Notes: generated by a model not told the origin, from the letters alone. Positions 20,925-32,062 are shown, numbered from the stretch's first letter. The stretch is DNA of 64,000 bases from Lysinibacillus pakistanensis (GCA_001312325.1 BBDJ01000001.1:327829-391828), one strand, 5' to 3'. A program made the numbers and translations.

Positions 20925-20980
20925 AGAAAAGCTTTCTCTTCCCCGGAGACGTGTCCGTGGGAACAGAAAGCTTTTCTTAT
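20925..20980 (+). terminator. Terminator after pbpG
   Basis: 13-bp perfect arms AGAAAAGCTTTCT (20925-20937) and AGAAAGCTTTTCT (20965-20977) with further pairing TTCCC/GGGAA inside. Strong hairpin ending in a T-rich tail. Confidence 0.8.
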
Positions 20981-20984
20981 TTAT

Positions 20985-21074
20985 GGTTCGCGAAATGGAT
21001 GAGCATCATGGGGCATTTGGCTTGGGTTTGGGTTGTTCAAATGCCGCATAGCGCTCATCACTATTCGCGGAACC
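20985..21074. repeat. Long imperfect hairpin, unexplained
   Basis: Three nested paired blocks: GGTTCGCGAA with TTCGCGGAACC, GATGAGC with GCTCATC, and GCATTTG with CAAATGC, closing on a G/T-rich loop. It follows the pbpG terminator. GC content is higher than surroundings. Could be a small structured RNA, a MITE-like insertion, or a second terminator. Confidence 0.65.
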
Positions 21075-21196
21075 AAGTGTCCTAGCTTACTAAAATGTAA
21101 GCTCTGCATCAAGTTTACTTTGTTTCAAACCCACTTTCAACCTTATATCGAAAGCGATTGCAAAATGTCACAGATTGTTCAATCATTGTAGGTCTA

Positions 21197-21713
21197 TTAT
21201 GCAAATAAATCTTGACGCAGTTGCTCCTCACTACGTGCCCAAAGGTCCGGATTAAGCCCTTCTAAGAAGGAAGCTAACACTTTTTTTGGAAGGTGCATCC
21301 ATATGATTCACAATAATTTGGCGCTTCATTGATTTATCCATTTTATTAACATGATCAGCTAATATTTTATAGCCACGGCGTTTTTCACGGTTAACCACCA
21401 TTTCACATGCAGTTACACCTGCATAGTAAGGTCCGTCCTCTTTATGATCAATCGTTACCCATACTAGCCAATACGGTTTACCACCTTCGGAATCAGCACG
21501 ATCTGTTGTAAATTTAATACCTCGCTCCACATCACTACGTGCATGCATAGCCCCGATTTCAACGGATGCTGTCCCCTCTTCTATGTCAAGAATGACTGGC
21601 GATACGTTTTCTAGCGAAAGCGAGCCAATGCCAAATCCTTTATGTCCATCTGTTGGATCATTTTTGATAATTGTAAAGCCCATTTTTTGTTTTGCTTTTT
21701 CTTCATTTGCCAT
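21197..21713 (-). CDS. ywhD: YwhD-family protein, one frameshift
   Basis: Restored 171-residue conserved Bacillus protein of unknown function. KMGFTIIKNDPTDGHKGFGI at the start and KPYWLVWVTIDHKEDGPYYA in the middle identify the family. An extra base in a 7-A run near 21281 breaks the end, which restored reads KKVLASFLEGLNPDLWARS. It is divergent from ywhB as in B. subtilis, with a repeat element in the shared gap. Confidence 0.88.
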
Positions 21714-21856
21714 ACTTTAAACCCCTCCATTCTGCTATTATAAAGTAAAGCATATTATGCGCATAATGTTTTAGTGAAAGCAACATTGATGCAGCGCAAA
21801 TGCCTAAATTTAAGTAAGAAGTTATAACTTTCTTATCAATTTTGCTTGGCAAAATT

Positions 21857-22029
21857 GCGTCCGGATTTTGAATTGTGCCCTCACAATTCATTCCTTTCAA
21901 AATCCGTGACATCCGCCGGAGGCTTTATCTTTATTCAGTAGGCGTTTGGGCACTCGCGAAAAAGGGAAACCATGCCCGCATTCATCTTACCATCTTTCAG
22001 AGGTTGAAGTCTTCTACTGAATGGAGATA
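21857..22029 (+). repeat. Dispersed hairpin element, copy B
   Basis: The first 69 bp (21857-21925) match copy A (37990-38058) at 66 positions by eye, including an inner hairpin GGATTTT/AAAATCC. Next, arms TATCTTTATTCAGTAG (21926-21941) and CTACTGAATGGAGATA (22014-22029) enclose about 72 bases. It lies between the divergent ywhD and ywhB. Confidence 0.8.
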
Positions 22030-22069
22030 ATCTAACTATACAACATTATTCTATAAAGGAGGCAATATT

Positions 22070-22255
22070 ATGCCATACGTAACAGTGAAAATGCTAGAAG
22101 GTCGTACAGAGGAGCAAAAGCGTGCCCTAGTGAAAGAAGTAACTGAAGCTGTTTCTCGTACTGTAAATGCGCCAGCAGAAAACGTAACTGTTTTTATTGA
22201 AGAAATGTCTAAAAACCATTACGGCGTTGCAGGCGTTCGTTTCAGTGATAAATAA
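22070..22255 (+). CDS. ywhB: 4-oxalocrotonate tautomerase family protein
   Basis: 61-residue tautomerase with the catalytic Pro directly after Met (MPYVTVKMLEGRTEEQKRAL). The mature protein starts at this Pro, the general base for keto-enol tautomerisation. Arg at about 39 of classic 4-OT is not clearly conserved, so the physiological substrate is unknown; B. subtilis YwhB has the same uncertainty. AAAGGAGGC precedes the ATG. Monocistronic, with its own terminator. Confidence 0.93.
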   Translation: MPYVTVKMLEGRTEEQKRALVKEVTEAVSRTVNAPAENVTVFIEEMSKNHYGVAGVRFSDK

Positions 22256-22263
22256 AAAAATAG

Positions 22264-22304
22264 ACTGGGTAGAGCAACCTAGCGCTCTACCCAGTTTTTA
22301 AAAC
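22264..22304 (+). terminator. Terminator after ywhB
   Basis: Perfect arms ACTGGGTAGAGC and GCTCTACCCAGT (one bulged base) followed by TTTTT. Confidence 0.9.
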
Positions 22305-22354
22305 CTTAGCTAAAACAATACCTTCATCTTCAAGACAAGGATGTGATATATGAA

Positions 22355-23023
22355 ATGAATAAACTGAAACTACCATTAATCATCTCTATACTCATCGTTG
22401 GCCTTTTACTTATTTTTATCAATCCCATTCAAAATGCAATTATTGCTCATTTAAGCCATCAATTAAATACTACCGAAATCAGTGCAGAAGAGATTGAAAA
22501 GAACAATCAGACTGATGCCGACTATATATTCGAGGACGTACAATCGCTATCCATAGCAGAGGTGTTAAAGGCTCAAACAAAGGCAAATAAAATGCCTGTA
22601 ATCGGTAGTATTGCTGTACCAAGCGTTGATATGCAGCTTCCTATCGTCAAAGGAGTTGGAAATGCTGCCCTTGCTGTTGGAGCAGGTACCATGAAGCAAA
22701 ATCAAAACCTTGGGCAAGGAAATTATGCCTTAGCAGGACATTATTTTGAGGAAAAGGATATTTTATTTAGCCCTCTATATAAAGCAAGCATAGGTGATTC
22801 AGTCTATATAACAGATTTAACCAACATTTATGAATATCAATTAACAACAAAGAAGGTTATTGCTGCGACAGATGTTTATGTAATTGATGATATTCCAGAT
22901 AAAACCGTTTTAACACTTATTACATGCGCTGATAATGGAACAAAGCGCCTTGCTATTCAAGCCGATTTTATTCAGCAATATCCATTTGATGAAGCACCTG
23001 AAAAGCTATCACAAGCATTTTAA
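22355..23023 (+). CDS. srtA: Class A sortase
   Basis: 222-residue cysteine transpeptidase that cleaves LPXTG-like signals and attaches proteins to the cell wall. One N-terminal membrane anchor (LPLIISILIVGLLLIF). Catalytic His in NYALAGHYF, Cys in LTLITCADNG, Arg in KRLAIQADF; GAGTMKQNQ is typical of Bacillus/Listeria SrtA. The ATG at 22355 is preferred; a GTG at 22343 is possible but too near the AAGG. It faces the LPQTD surface protein tail-to-tail across a shared terminator, so that protein is the obvious local substrate. Intact. Confidence 0.92.
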   Translation: MNKLKLPLIISILIVGLLLIFINPIQNAIIAHLSHQLNTTEISAEEIEKNNQTDADYIFEDVQSLSIAEVLKAQTKANKMPVIGSIAVPSVDMQLPIVKGVGNAALAVGAGTMKQNQNLGQGNYALAGHYFEEKDILFSPLYKASIGDSVYITDLTNIYEYQLTTKKVIAATDVYVIDDIPDKTVLTLITCADNGTKRLAIQADFIQQYPFDEAPEKLSQAF

Positions 23024-23027
23024 TAGG

Positions 23028-23068
23028 AGAAGCCCCCAAGACTATTTAATCTTGGGGGCTTCTTTTAA
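23028..23068. terminator. Bidirectional terminator between sortase and surface protein
   Basis: GAAGCCCCCAAGA and TCTTGGGGGCTTC arms with a short A/T loop; TTTT follows on the plus strand. Confidence 0.9.
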
Positions 23069-23073
23069 AGTCA

Positions 23074-26000
23074 TTATTTGATTTCAGCTTTACGTCGACG
23101 TAGGAAGAATAATGCACCAAGTACAAGTGCTACACCAATCAGTGTAAGTGCCGTTTGATCTGCACCATCTGTCTGTGGTAGTTTACCTTGTGCTTTTAAC
23201 TGATCTTCTAGTCGTTTTGCATCCGTTTTAATTTTGTCAATATCCAGAGATTCCGCAACATCTTTCTGTTCCTCTTTTGTTAATAAACTATATTTATTGA
23301 GGAAATCATTATACGCATCTAGCGTGTCTTTTGTTGCTTTAGTTGGATTATATGGCGGTAACTTTTTACCTTGATCAATGACATTTTGAACAGAAGGTTA
23401 GATGCTTCTGTTTTTCCTGGAGTCGCTGAATTATTTGAATTTGTTGGTTCACCTGGTTTGCCCGGGCTTGTTGTTGGATCTGTTGGTTCACCCGGTTTGC
23501 CTGGATTTGTTGTTGGATCCGTTGGTTCACCCGGTTTACCTGGGTTTGTTGTTGGATCTGTTGGTTCACCCGGTTCGCCTGGATTTGTTGTTGGATCTGT
23601 TGGTTCACCCGGTTTGCCTGGGTTTGTTGTTGGATCTGTTGGTTTACCTGGTTTGCCTGGGTTCGGTTTTGGATCAACTGGCTTGCCTGGATCTGGATTT
23701 GGCGGTATCCAACCACCACCTCCTGTATAAGATGGTTTTACCAATCCTGAGCATCCATCAGTTACCGTAATTGTACCTAATAACACATTGCCTTCATAAA
23801 CATTGTAAATTCCTGGTTGAACTGTATAAGGGATTGTTCCTACACCTTGTTCATTCGTCTTACCAGAAGCAATTGTGTTATGATATAAATCTTTAATTGT
23901 GAATGCTACATTTGGACGACCATAGCCATATAAATCTTGAACTGTTAATGTGAAAATTGGACACGCATTATTTGGAACTTGCACGGTAGCTCCACAAATA
24001 TTATCCGCATAGCTTACGGTAATATCACCCAATTTAATACCAGCTTCATTAAATACGACGTAATTCTGTCCTTGCTGTAGCTTCGTCTTATCTTCAAATA
24101 CAATTTTACCAGATGCATCAGTTTTACCAGATGTCACTACATCTCCAGCTTGATTTTTAATGACGATTAAAACATTTGCACCAACAGGCTTAAGGTTTTT
24201 ATCATTAACTGTTAGCGTAAATACTGGACAAGCGTTTTTCTGAACTACACCTTTACAGCCGTCTGTATAAGTGACTTTTACTTTTCCAATTTCATCACCT
24301 TTTACACCGCTATCTGTCTCCTCGTAGACTGTGTACATACCTGGTGATTGATTTTGTGGTAACTGAATTTCACCGTTAGCATCTGTTTGACCAGTTGTCA
24401 CAACATTGCCATTGCTATCTTCAATGACAACTTTCGTATTTCCTTTCAAGCTACCATCTGTATCTTTTACTGTAATTGTGAAAATATCACATGCACGAGG
24501 TTTCTCAGCAGTATCCTCACAGTTGCCTGAATACGTTACATCAAATTCATCAAGTACTTTCCCTGATGCCGTAATACTCACTTCAAATTTGCCAGAAGGC
24601 GTTGTTGCTGATGGGAATGTTACCTTACCGTTTTTGCCAACTATGGCTGTAAACGAATCTTTCGTAGCTGTGTTTGTAATTGTTACTTTTGTACCCTCTG
24701 CTAAAATACCATCCTCATCTTTCACTGTTAGCGTGAATACTGAACATGCTGGTAAAGGTTGAACAGTTTCTTCACAGTCAGTATCAACTGTAAATTCTCC
24801 GATTTTTGTACCATTTTCATATACTTCATATTCACCTGGCTTAATGTTTTGAATAGTCACCTTACCATTAGCATCAGTTGCACTTAAAGGTTGTGGAACT
24901 ATAGCATTTGGATTGTTTTTATCCTTAATTTCTACCGTGACACCTTGACGTGGTTTACTGTCCACATCATTTACAGTTAATGTAAATACCTCGCAGGTAG
25001 GTGCCTGTGTGATTGTAGCCTCACAATTACCATTTTGATAGCTTACCTTTACATTTCCTAAGAAAACAGTACCTTCATAAAGTTTATACGTCCCTGACGG
25101 TGTTGTAGATGGAATAGTAAATTTACCGTTGCCATCTGTTGTTGCAGTCGTAATAACTGTATTACTTGCATTTTTTTAATGTTATTGTTACATTTGGACG
25201 TGGATTATTTTGTTCATCATTTACCGTAATTGTGAATATTGGACATGAATTTACAGGCTGGACTTCACCATGACACTCATTTTGGCCATATTTCACGATT
25301 ACAGTTCCTAATAGGTTGTCATTTTCGTCCATTACATTATACTCACCTGCTTGCACGGTCTTGGTACCTGTACCTGGTCGTTTAATATCAGATACTTTCC
25401 CCGAAGCATTAGTTGTACCTGTATATTTAGTAGCACCATTGCTATCTACTAATTTGATATTTTTATTAGCAACAGCCTTTCCATCAATATCCTTCACTGT
25501 TAATGTGAATGCTGGACAGGCATTTGTTAAGCTAACATCCTCAATATTTTCAATAACATATGCTTTACCATCCACACCTGAAGTAATATCTATTTTTGCT
25601 CCCATTGTAATCGTAATTGGGGCAATTGAAACGTAGCCAGCTGGTGTAGTTTCTCTTAACGTATATTTACCATAACGAACTTGTTCAAATGTCAATGTAC
25701 CATCTGCACCTGTTGTTTTTTTCTTCAAGCTTAACTGTGTTATTTTTATTCCATAATTCAAACTTAACGCCAGCAAACTCTTCACGTGTACCTGTTAAAG
25801 GATTTACTTTGAATTTTTTTCAATTGCAATGTACCCTTAACACCTGATGCACTTGTATCTGATGAGCTATATTTAAATAATTTACTATCGCCACCTTGGT
25901 CACTTGTACCTGCAGCTGTTGCTCCAGCATAGCCAATAGAGGCATTATTAGAAATTGTTTCTCCCGCGTTACCATCCCCCATAAAGAATGTGGAATACGT

Positions 26001-28886
26001 AACAACATAGCCTTTACCATTTAATTCTCCTAAATCAAGACTAAAACTACCATCTGGGTTTAAAACAATTTCACTAGCATCAACAGTAATAGGAGTTCCT
26101 ACATTTTGAGAAGTCCCATTTGTATTCATCTTAATCTCTTGCTTCTTAAACGTATTTGTTAATATCTTTTGGTTACTTGATGGTGTGTCTGTTAATGTAA
26201 TATTTCCTAAGTTTGAATTAGAAGCATTTACTGTAACTGTCCAATCAATAATATCTTTCGCTGGATCAGTTTTTGCTACCTTTGTGATTAACTGATTTGC
26301 AAGATTACTAATTGTTGCTGTTGCATTATAATTATAGCTTCCATTATGTGGTGTATCTAATGTTGCAGCATTTGTATAATTTCGTGAATTACTTGAGTTT
26401 TGACCATAAATATCGTCAGCATCTTTCGTTTTGTATTCAATTAAATACGCTTCGTTGTTTTCAGTAATTGGATCTAGATTAACAAATGTAATTTCAAAGC
26501 CTGTAACCTTGCTATCTGTTAATGTTGCTGTAACATTCCATTTAGAAGGATCTAATACACCATCTTTTGTTCCCTCTTCTGTTGTTAATTTTAACTTAGA
26601 AATAGTAATTTGATCCTTTAAAATTTGTTCAGTTGGGACTGGGATATAGTGGCCAGCACCTAACGTATCTTTCAAAGTAGCATTATTAATATCTTGTTTG
26701 TTGATGTTAACCCCAATACGCCAAGAAAACTCTTGTGTATGGTTATCTACTGTAACTTTTTTTGTAACCATTATTGTTTGTTGGAGAAGTAGAATCTGGC
26801 GTATAATTAGCAGTTCTATCTAAAGCCTGATTATTAGAACTTTTAGCTCCATTCCAAATTGCATCAGCTGTATTAATATAGGCTGTTGCTACACCTCCAT
26901 TTGGCAGAATATCATACTTTGTTTTATATCGAATAGTAACTGTGCGGTCTTTTGGAATGTCACTTGAAAATTCCACCTTAAAACCTTCATTACCTATTAC
27001 TGGAGCATTACCAGTTTTATCTGTAATCGTGTACGTTAAACCATTTGCACCAGTAACCTCATAGAAATCAGTACCGCTCCAAGATGTCAATGTATGTTTT
27101 AACGTTTCTCCAGCTTTATTTGTTGTTGTAAAGTCATCTTCTATTACAAAGTCTTTTAAATCTTTCTCAGCATTAATGGTTAAAGTCCATATAATTGTTT
27201 TGTTTACATAGTCAATTGCCCCACGTGCTTTATTGAAAATGTTTGGTGTAAGATCTATAGTAGCTGTGTCTGAACCATTATCTCCTCTTGTTACAGTATT
27301 TGTTACCGTACCTGTATTTGCATCTGTAACAAATTCATCTTCCAACTCAGTATCATAGACAATTTTAAATGCCGATGTCACTTCACCAGCTGGACCTGTT
27401 GTATTAGTTGAATGATCAAAGTTAATTATAAAACCATCATTATTTTGTGAATCAAAGCTATAGTCTTGACCTTCACTTAAAAGAGTAGAAGATTCTTCCG
27501 TTTGACCATCATTCGATAAAGTTACACGGTATACTTCAAAACTACTGTAATTTATTTTATGCTTACCAGTAGTTGGCGATGAGCCTTTCAATGTATCTGT
27601 TAATTTCGCTTGATCAGCCGGAATTTTTTTGTCCTAGCCAGTTATACTTAATTGTCCATGTCGAATTATATTTATCGCCACTTCTTTCTTTATCTAAGCT
27701 TGGTCCAAACTGTACATTTTGTGATCCATTGGCTGTTGTGTTGGCAGGAATATTTGTTCCTGTCAAAGTAGCTACGTTTGTATATTGCATACTTGATGCA
27801 GTTGGATCTGCAGTTACAACAGTGTTATACGTTATTTTGTATGCATAGTAACCATCTGCTAATGCAATTGGAAATGCAGTTTCAGTGCTTATATCGTTTA
27901 CGACACCTGGGTTATTCGGGTCAAAGCCATTCAAGCCAATTTTATAGCGCTCAACTGTAATATCCCCTGTCAATTCATGCTTTGCATCTGGTACATCATT
28001 CAAACTTGCACTTTCAAGTTTTTGCCCACCTGTATTCACCCAAACAGTCCATGGAATCGTTACTTCTCCACTTGCGTTACGTGTAATAGAGCCAGCTTTT
28101 TTAGATAATAATTGGCCGTTACCTGCAGGTGCAAATTCAAAATCTAATTGAACATTTGCTCCTCCAAGCACTGGGATTATTAATGATTGTTCAAGTTCAC
28201 TTTCGTCAGCGAAGTTACCGAATTTTGCCATAAACTCAAAACTCATACTTCCCACTTGCCCTTGTTCTAGCTCACTATCAAGTGTCACTGTTACTGTTTT
28301 TGTAGCACTGTTATAGCTTGAAGAATAGGCTAACCAATCACCAGTCTCTGTCAATGTTCTTGATTGATTAAAAGAACCCGGTGTGTACTCTTCAATCATA
28401 TTTGCAGGCAATTGGAATGTAAATGTAGAGCCTATTCCATAATCGATTGTTGGATTTACAGGGAATGTGTAATTTAGATAAACCACATCACCCTTTTTTT
28501 GGTTTTGCTCCGGAATAATTTGCTAAATCAGTAGCATTTGTAATTAGTGTGCCTCCTTGTGAAAAGAGCTTTAAACCACTAAATGACATCGTTACGTCAG
28601 CTTGCATATTTTCAGCAGGATAGCCTACTGGAGCTCCTAATGGCATCATTAGCTGTGGCTTTTCTTCAGGCTTTGTTTTATCCTCAGGAGTTGTCACTTC
28701 AGCGGTATCCCCACTTGTTACATTTGGGTCATCTCCTTCACCACCAGAACTAGTTCCAGCATCTTCGCTAGATTCAGTTGGCGGTGTCACAGGAGGCTCC
28801 CCCTCGTCTGCAAACACTGAAATTGGTGAAAGCACTGTTTGAAAGACTAGCAGCAATATAATTATTGCTAAATTTAATTTCTTCAT
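23074..28886 (-). CDS. LPQTD-anchored modular cell-surface protein (SpaA/Cna-like), several frameshifts
   Basis: Restored product about 1,935 residues. Signal peptide at the N-terminus (MKKLNLAIIILLLVFQTVLS, ending near VFADEG), a Thr/Glu-rich linker, then roughly 1,000 residues of beta-sandwich adhesin-type domains. Next come seven modules of 80-95 residues, each opening with C-[PDSE]-x-FT-[LI]-TV and closing with a second Cys, resembling prealbumin-like/SpaA domains. Six 13-residue PGKPGEPTDPTTN units span the wall, then a short helical spacer, the sorting signal LPQTDG, a hydrophobic helix and RRRKAEIK. Breaks near 28495, 27630, 26760, 25815, 25722, 25175 and 23393 restore to one frame. 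ATG at 28886 follows AAAGGAGAG. Probably an adhesin or pilin-like structure; ligand unknown. Confidence 0.88.
23433..23670 (-). repeat. 13-residue (39-bp) Pro/Gly-rich tandem repeat in the surface protein
   Basis: About six units of the form PGKPGEPTDPTTN, encoded by near-identical 39-bp repeats, form the wall-spanning stalk ahead of the sorting signal. Copy number could vary between strains and could be mis-assembled. Confidence 0.9.
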
Positions 28887-28904
28887 GTTTCTCTCCTTTT
28901 CTAA

Positions 28905-28997
28905 GTTCAGAGAGATACCTGTTGGTGTTTGCTGACGACGTTGCATCCTTTCATTATGTCGGAAAGGAATGCCACAAACATTAGGCTGGTCTCTCTT
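28905..28997 (-). promoter_or_regulatory. Highly structured 5' leader of the surface protein mRNA
   Basis: Three nested pairings: GGTCTCTCT (28988-28996) with AGAGAGATACC (28909-28919), CAAAC/GTTTG inside it, and GCATTCCTTTC/GAAAGGATGC as an apical stem. The outer stem ends a few bases before the ribosome binding site. It matches no riboswitch class I know. Confidence 0.55.
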
Positions 28998-29089
28998 TCC
29001 TTCATTTAACTTGTCGTCAAAGGTGAATACATCCTACACGTTAGTAATCATGCTGACTGATTGTAGTGTGTTGTACTGATACTTGTATC

Positions 29090-29125
29090 CATTTTACTAA
29101 TACTGTGACGCCTTTTAAAATGGGC
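29090..29125. promoter_or_regulatory. Inverted repeat upstream of the surface protein leader
   Basis: CCATTTTA and TAAAATGG arms spaced by about 17 bases, some 200 bp before the surface-protein start. Possible regulator site; tentative. Confidence 0.35.
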
Positions 29126-29260
29126 CTCACCCCCTTTAGGGTTTTAGTCTCATTATAAAAAGCACTACTGAACAAATTCTAAACAATTCCACATTTTTCA
29201 TTAACAAAATTCCAAAAAAAGTCTATATTTTCCCAATTACATTGATTTTTATGCAAAAAT

Positions 29261-29300
29261 AAAAACAGTAAACAATCACTCGAGTTGAGTTTGTTTACTG
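29261..29300 (-). terminator. Terminator after the HD-domain gene
   Basis: CAGTAAACA and TGTTTACTG arms with ACTCGAGT-type inner pairing; TTTTTATTTTT follows on the minus strand. Confidence 0.8.
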
Positions 29301-29372
29301 CCCTACTTACAAATACCGGTAAAAGGAAAAATCGATATACAAAATTTATACATTTTAAATTTATTCTAGGAT

Positions 29373-30689
29373 TTATTTTTTTCCCTTTTTCTTTTAACAA
29401 TGTTAAGATTTCTTTCTTTACCTTAGCATGTGTCTGATCATCCTCTAAAAAATCTAAAGGGAAATATACTTTATGATCTCGTTTCATGCGACCAGAAATG
29501 GAATCAACAATAATTGATTCCCGTGACAGCTCCCGCAACTCTCCGTTTTTCATTTCTAAAAAAAATCGGTACCCTTACTTCTTCCTCACCCGGTCGATAA
29601 AAATCGTATGGTAAATCTGCAGTTGTATCGTGGACAAGGTAATAATCTGGATTTAACTCCACTTGCTTGAAAAGTGATTGAAGTTTTTGATATTTGTCTA
29701 GCTCTACCCCTGGATCTAAATCGATGTACTGGAATAGCTTACGATTCACAAATCGGCGACTTAAATCGCTTAAGATAGCATCTTCTTCTTGCATCCAAAG
29801 TTGAAAATATGTAAAAAGAATGCTTTCATCTAATGCAAGATAATCCTCAAGCGTAATAGAGTTGCGGAAAAATGCTTTAAAATGTGTAGGCTCATGCTTA
29901 AAATGATAGTTTTCTAAGCTTAATTGCTTTGCTCGTTTTAAAATATTATTTAAGACCACCTCTGCACTACGAGAAACTGGATGAAAATAAATTTGCAGAT
30001 ACATTTGGTAGCGGCTCATAATATAATCTTCCACTGCATGCATGCCAGTTGCCTTAATCACCACTTGATTTTTTTCGCGGACGCATAACTCTTAAGATTC
30101 GTTCCATATCAAAATGACCGTAGCTGACCCCTGTAAAATAGGCATCACGCTGTAGGTAATCCATACGGTCAGCGTCGATTTGACTGGATATTAAGCTGAC
30201 TACTTGCTTATTTGGATAGGTTTTTTCAATGACTTGAGATACCTTCTCTGGGAAATCAACAGCAACTTTCTTTAAGACTGCATTAACTTCCGTATTACCA
30301 AGTAAAATTTGTGTTGTATAAAATTCATGGTCCAGCTCAAAGACATTTTCGAAAGCATGTGAAAATGGACCATGTCCCAAATCATGTAATAGGGCTGCAC
30401 AAAGCACAAGTAGTCGTTCATCTTCGTCCCATTCTGGACGGCCAGCAAATATATCATCTACTATACGGCGTACAATCTCATAAACGCCAAGTGAATGACT
30501 AAAACGGCTGTGCTCCGCCCCATGGAATACCAAAAATGTTGTACCGAGCTGACGAATTCTACGTAATCGTTGAAATTCTTTCGTCCCCACTAAGTCCCAA
30601 ATTACCTGATCCCGTACATGCACATAGCGATGCACTGGGTCCTTAAATACTTTCTCCTCCTGTAATTTAGCTTCTGCATAATGTGTCAT
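29373..30689 (-). CDS. ywfO: HD-domain phosphohydrolase (YwfO-like), three frameshifts
   Basis: Restored 437-residue HD-superfamily hydrolase, similar to dNTP triphosphohydrolases. Metal ligands are visible: HSRFSHSLGVYE (first His), LLHDLGHGPFSHAFE (HD pair and His), and DADRMDYLQRDAYFTG (Asp). Extra bases near 30070, 29565 and 29378 break it; the last one hides the natural stop, LLKEKGKK. The nucleotide substrate is not known from sequence. Syntenic with B. subtilis ywfO, just before rsfA and lipL. Start ATG at 30689, with GGGGGTGCTG upstream. Confidence 0.9.
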
Positions 30690-30875
30690 TTGTTCAGCAC
30701 CCCCGTTTCGTTATTTGTTCTATTATATGCGATAAATATTGGGCTAGCATACATATTTCTCTTCCATTATAGAGACTATCAACCTAAATGATTGGATATT
30801 CACCAAAATTAGATTTCTATGGACCAAATAAAAACGCTCTTTCAAGATTGTAAATACCTAAACATCTTAAAGAAA

Positions 30876-30906
30876 ACAAAAACTATCCTCAGCGAGTGAA
30901 GATAGC
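30876..30906 (-). terminator. Terminator after yuzB
   Basis: CTATC-T-TCA and TGA-G-GATAG arms with a CTCGC loop, followed by TTTTTG on the minus strand. Confidence 0.85.
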
Positions 30907-30919
30907 ATGCTTGTTTTTC

Positions 30920-31144
30920 TTATTTTTTTAATTTTGCTAACACTTTTTCCATAAGCTCTTCTTCCGTTAAGGCTGCAACAGGGCGGCTATTTACAAATGT
31001 AAATGTTTTTTTACGTCCTGGGCCACAATAGGAATGACAGCCGATTTCGATGGTTGCATCAGGATCAATTTCCTTTAATTTTGGAATTAACGTTTTTAAG
31101 TTAACGGCCTGACATTCATCGCAAACTTTAAATTCGTTTGCCAT
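30920..31144 (-). CDS. yuzB: YuzB-like DUF1450 protein
   Basis: 74-residue conserved firmicute protein of unknown function. Four Cys in CDECQA and [13 protein letters not shown] suggest a metal or Fe-S site, as in thioredoxin-like ferredoxins; this is inference. Intact, monocistronic, with its own terminator. Confidence 0.88.
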   Translation of the reverse strand: MANEFKVCDECQAVNLKTLIPKLKEIDPDATIEIGCHSYCGPGRKKTFTFVNSRPVAALTEEELMEKVLAKLKK

Positions 31145-31393
31145 TTTGTCGACAACCCTTTCTATATAGTATTTTTTTCATTCAAAAACATTCAAAAACA
31201 TCACTTTTATTGAACGCACGACCTTCGCATATTTAAGTATGCAGCATGCGTACAAACCTACATCGGGTATTGTATCGCACTTTTCACCTTGTATTCAAGC
31301 ATAATTCCTTCCACATAGGTGAATAAAAGGTTAAAAGATTGGTCATGCTAGTCTTAAATAAAGAAGTTCCAAATAAAGGTGGGAGGATTTTAT

Positions 31394-32007
31394 ATGAGTA
31401 AAGTAAGACAAGATGCTTGGTTACAAGAAAATGATGAATTATTAGCAGAGGCGGTTATTCGCCATGTAACAGAGGGTAGTACACAGCTTAATGCCTTTGA
31501 AGAAGCTGGTGATGCGTTAAATCGTACAGCTGCTGCCTGTGGTTTTCGTTGGAATGCTGTTGTTCGTAAGGAATATGAGGAGCAATTAGCTGAAGCGAAA
31601 AAGGAAAGAAAAGAGAGAATGCGAGTGTTGGGTGCACCAGCTAGACGACGTGCCTCTAGTATGTTTACAGTCAATAGTAGTGCCGCAGAGGGTAAATCCA
31701 TTCCATTATCTGCATTATCTCTTGATATTGTCATAGCCTACTTACTACGTTTACAGCATTCTGGTGAGCTAGGTAATGAGTCTACAAAATGGAGACAGCT
31801 AGTACACGTAACATCCGAGAAAAATAAAAAAACTAGAAAAAAACCATTACACAGCTAGAGGAAGAGAATAGAGCAATTCGCAAAGATTACGAGCAATTTG
31901 TACAAATTATGAACCGTGCTAGGCGACTTGTAACACTAGATGAAGAGGAAGAACGAATTGCACCTGTTTTCAAAATGGAAAAAAAACGGAAATCTCGTTG
32001 TCAGTAG
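31394..32007 (+). CDS. rsfA: RsfA-like prespore transcription factor, two frameshifts
   Basis: Restored 203-residue Myb/SANT-like regulator. [20 protein letters not shown] and [20 protein letters not shown] form the DNA-binding domain; the tail is a Lys/Glu-rich coiled coil ([18 protein letters not shown]). In B. subtilis RsfA modulates sigma-F genes in the forespore. Two extra A bases in 7-A runs near 31832 and 31842 cut it short. GGGAGG precedes the ATG at 31394. Place between ywfO and lipL agrees with B. subtilis. Confidence 0.9.
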
Positions 32008-32026
32008 CTCTACTTTTCAACCGGAA

Positions 32027-32062
32027 AATGGCGATGCGCTTAGTTAGCAGCATCGCTTTTTC
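32027..32062 (+). terminator. Terminator after rsfA
   Basis: GCGATGC and GCATCGC arms, loop of about 13 bases, followed by TTTTTCC. Confidence 0.85.

Noticed and set aside
20863..21051. Small plus-strand frame after pbpG
   Set aside because: It spans the terminator and the long hairpin; composition reflects the inverted repeats.
23371..23770. Plus-strand Gly/Pro/Val-rich or Leu-rich open frames opposite the surface protein
   Set aside because: They are mirror images of the 39-bp repeat in the surface protein; all frames stay open because of the repeat. No ribosome binding site.
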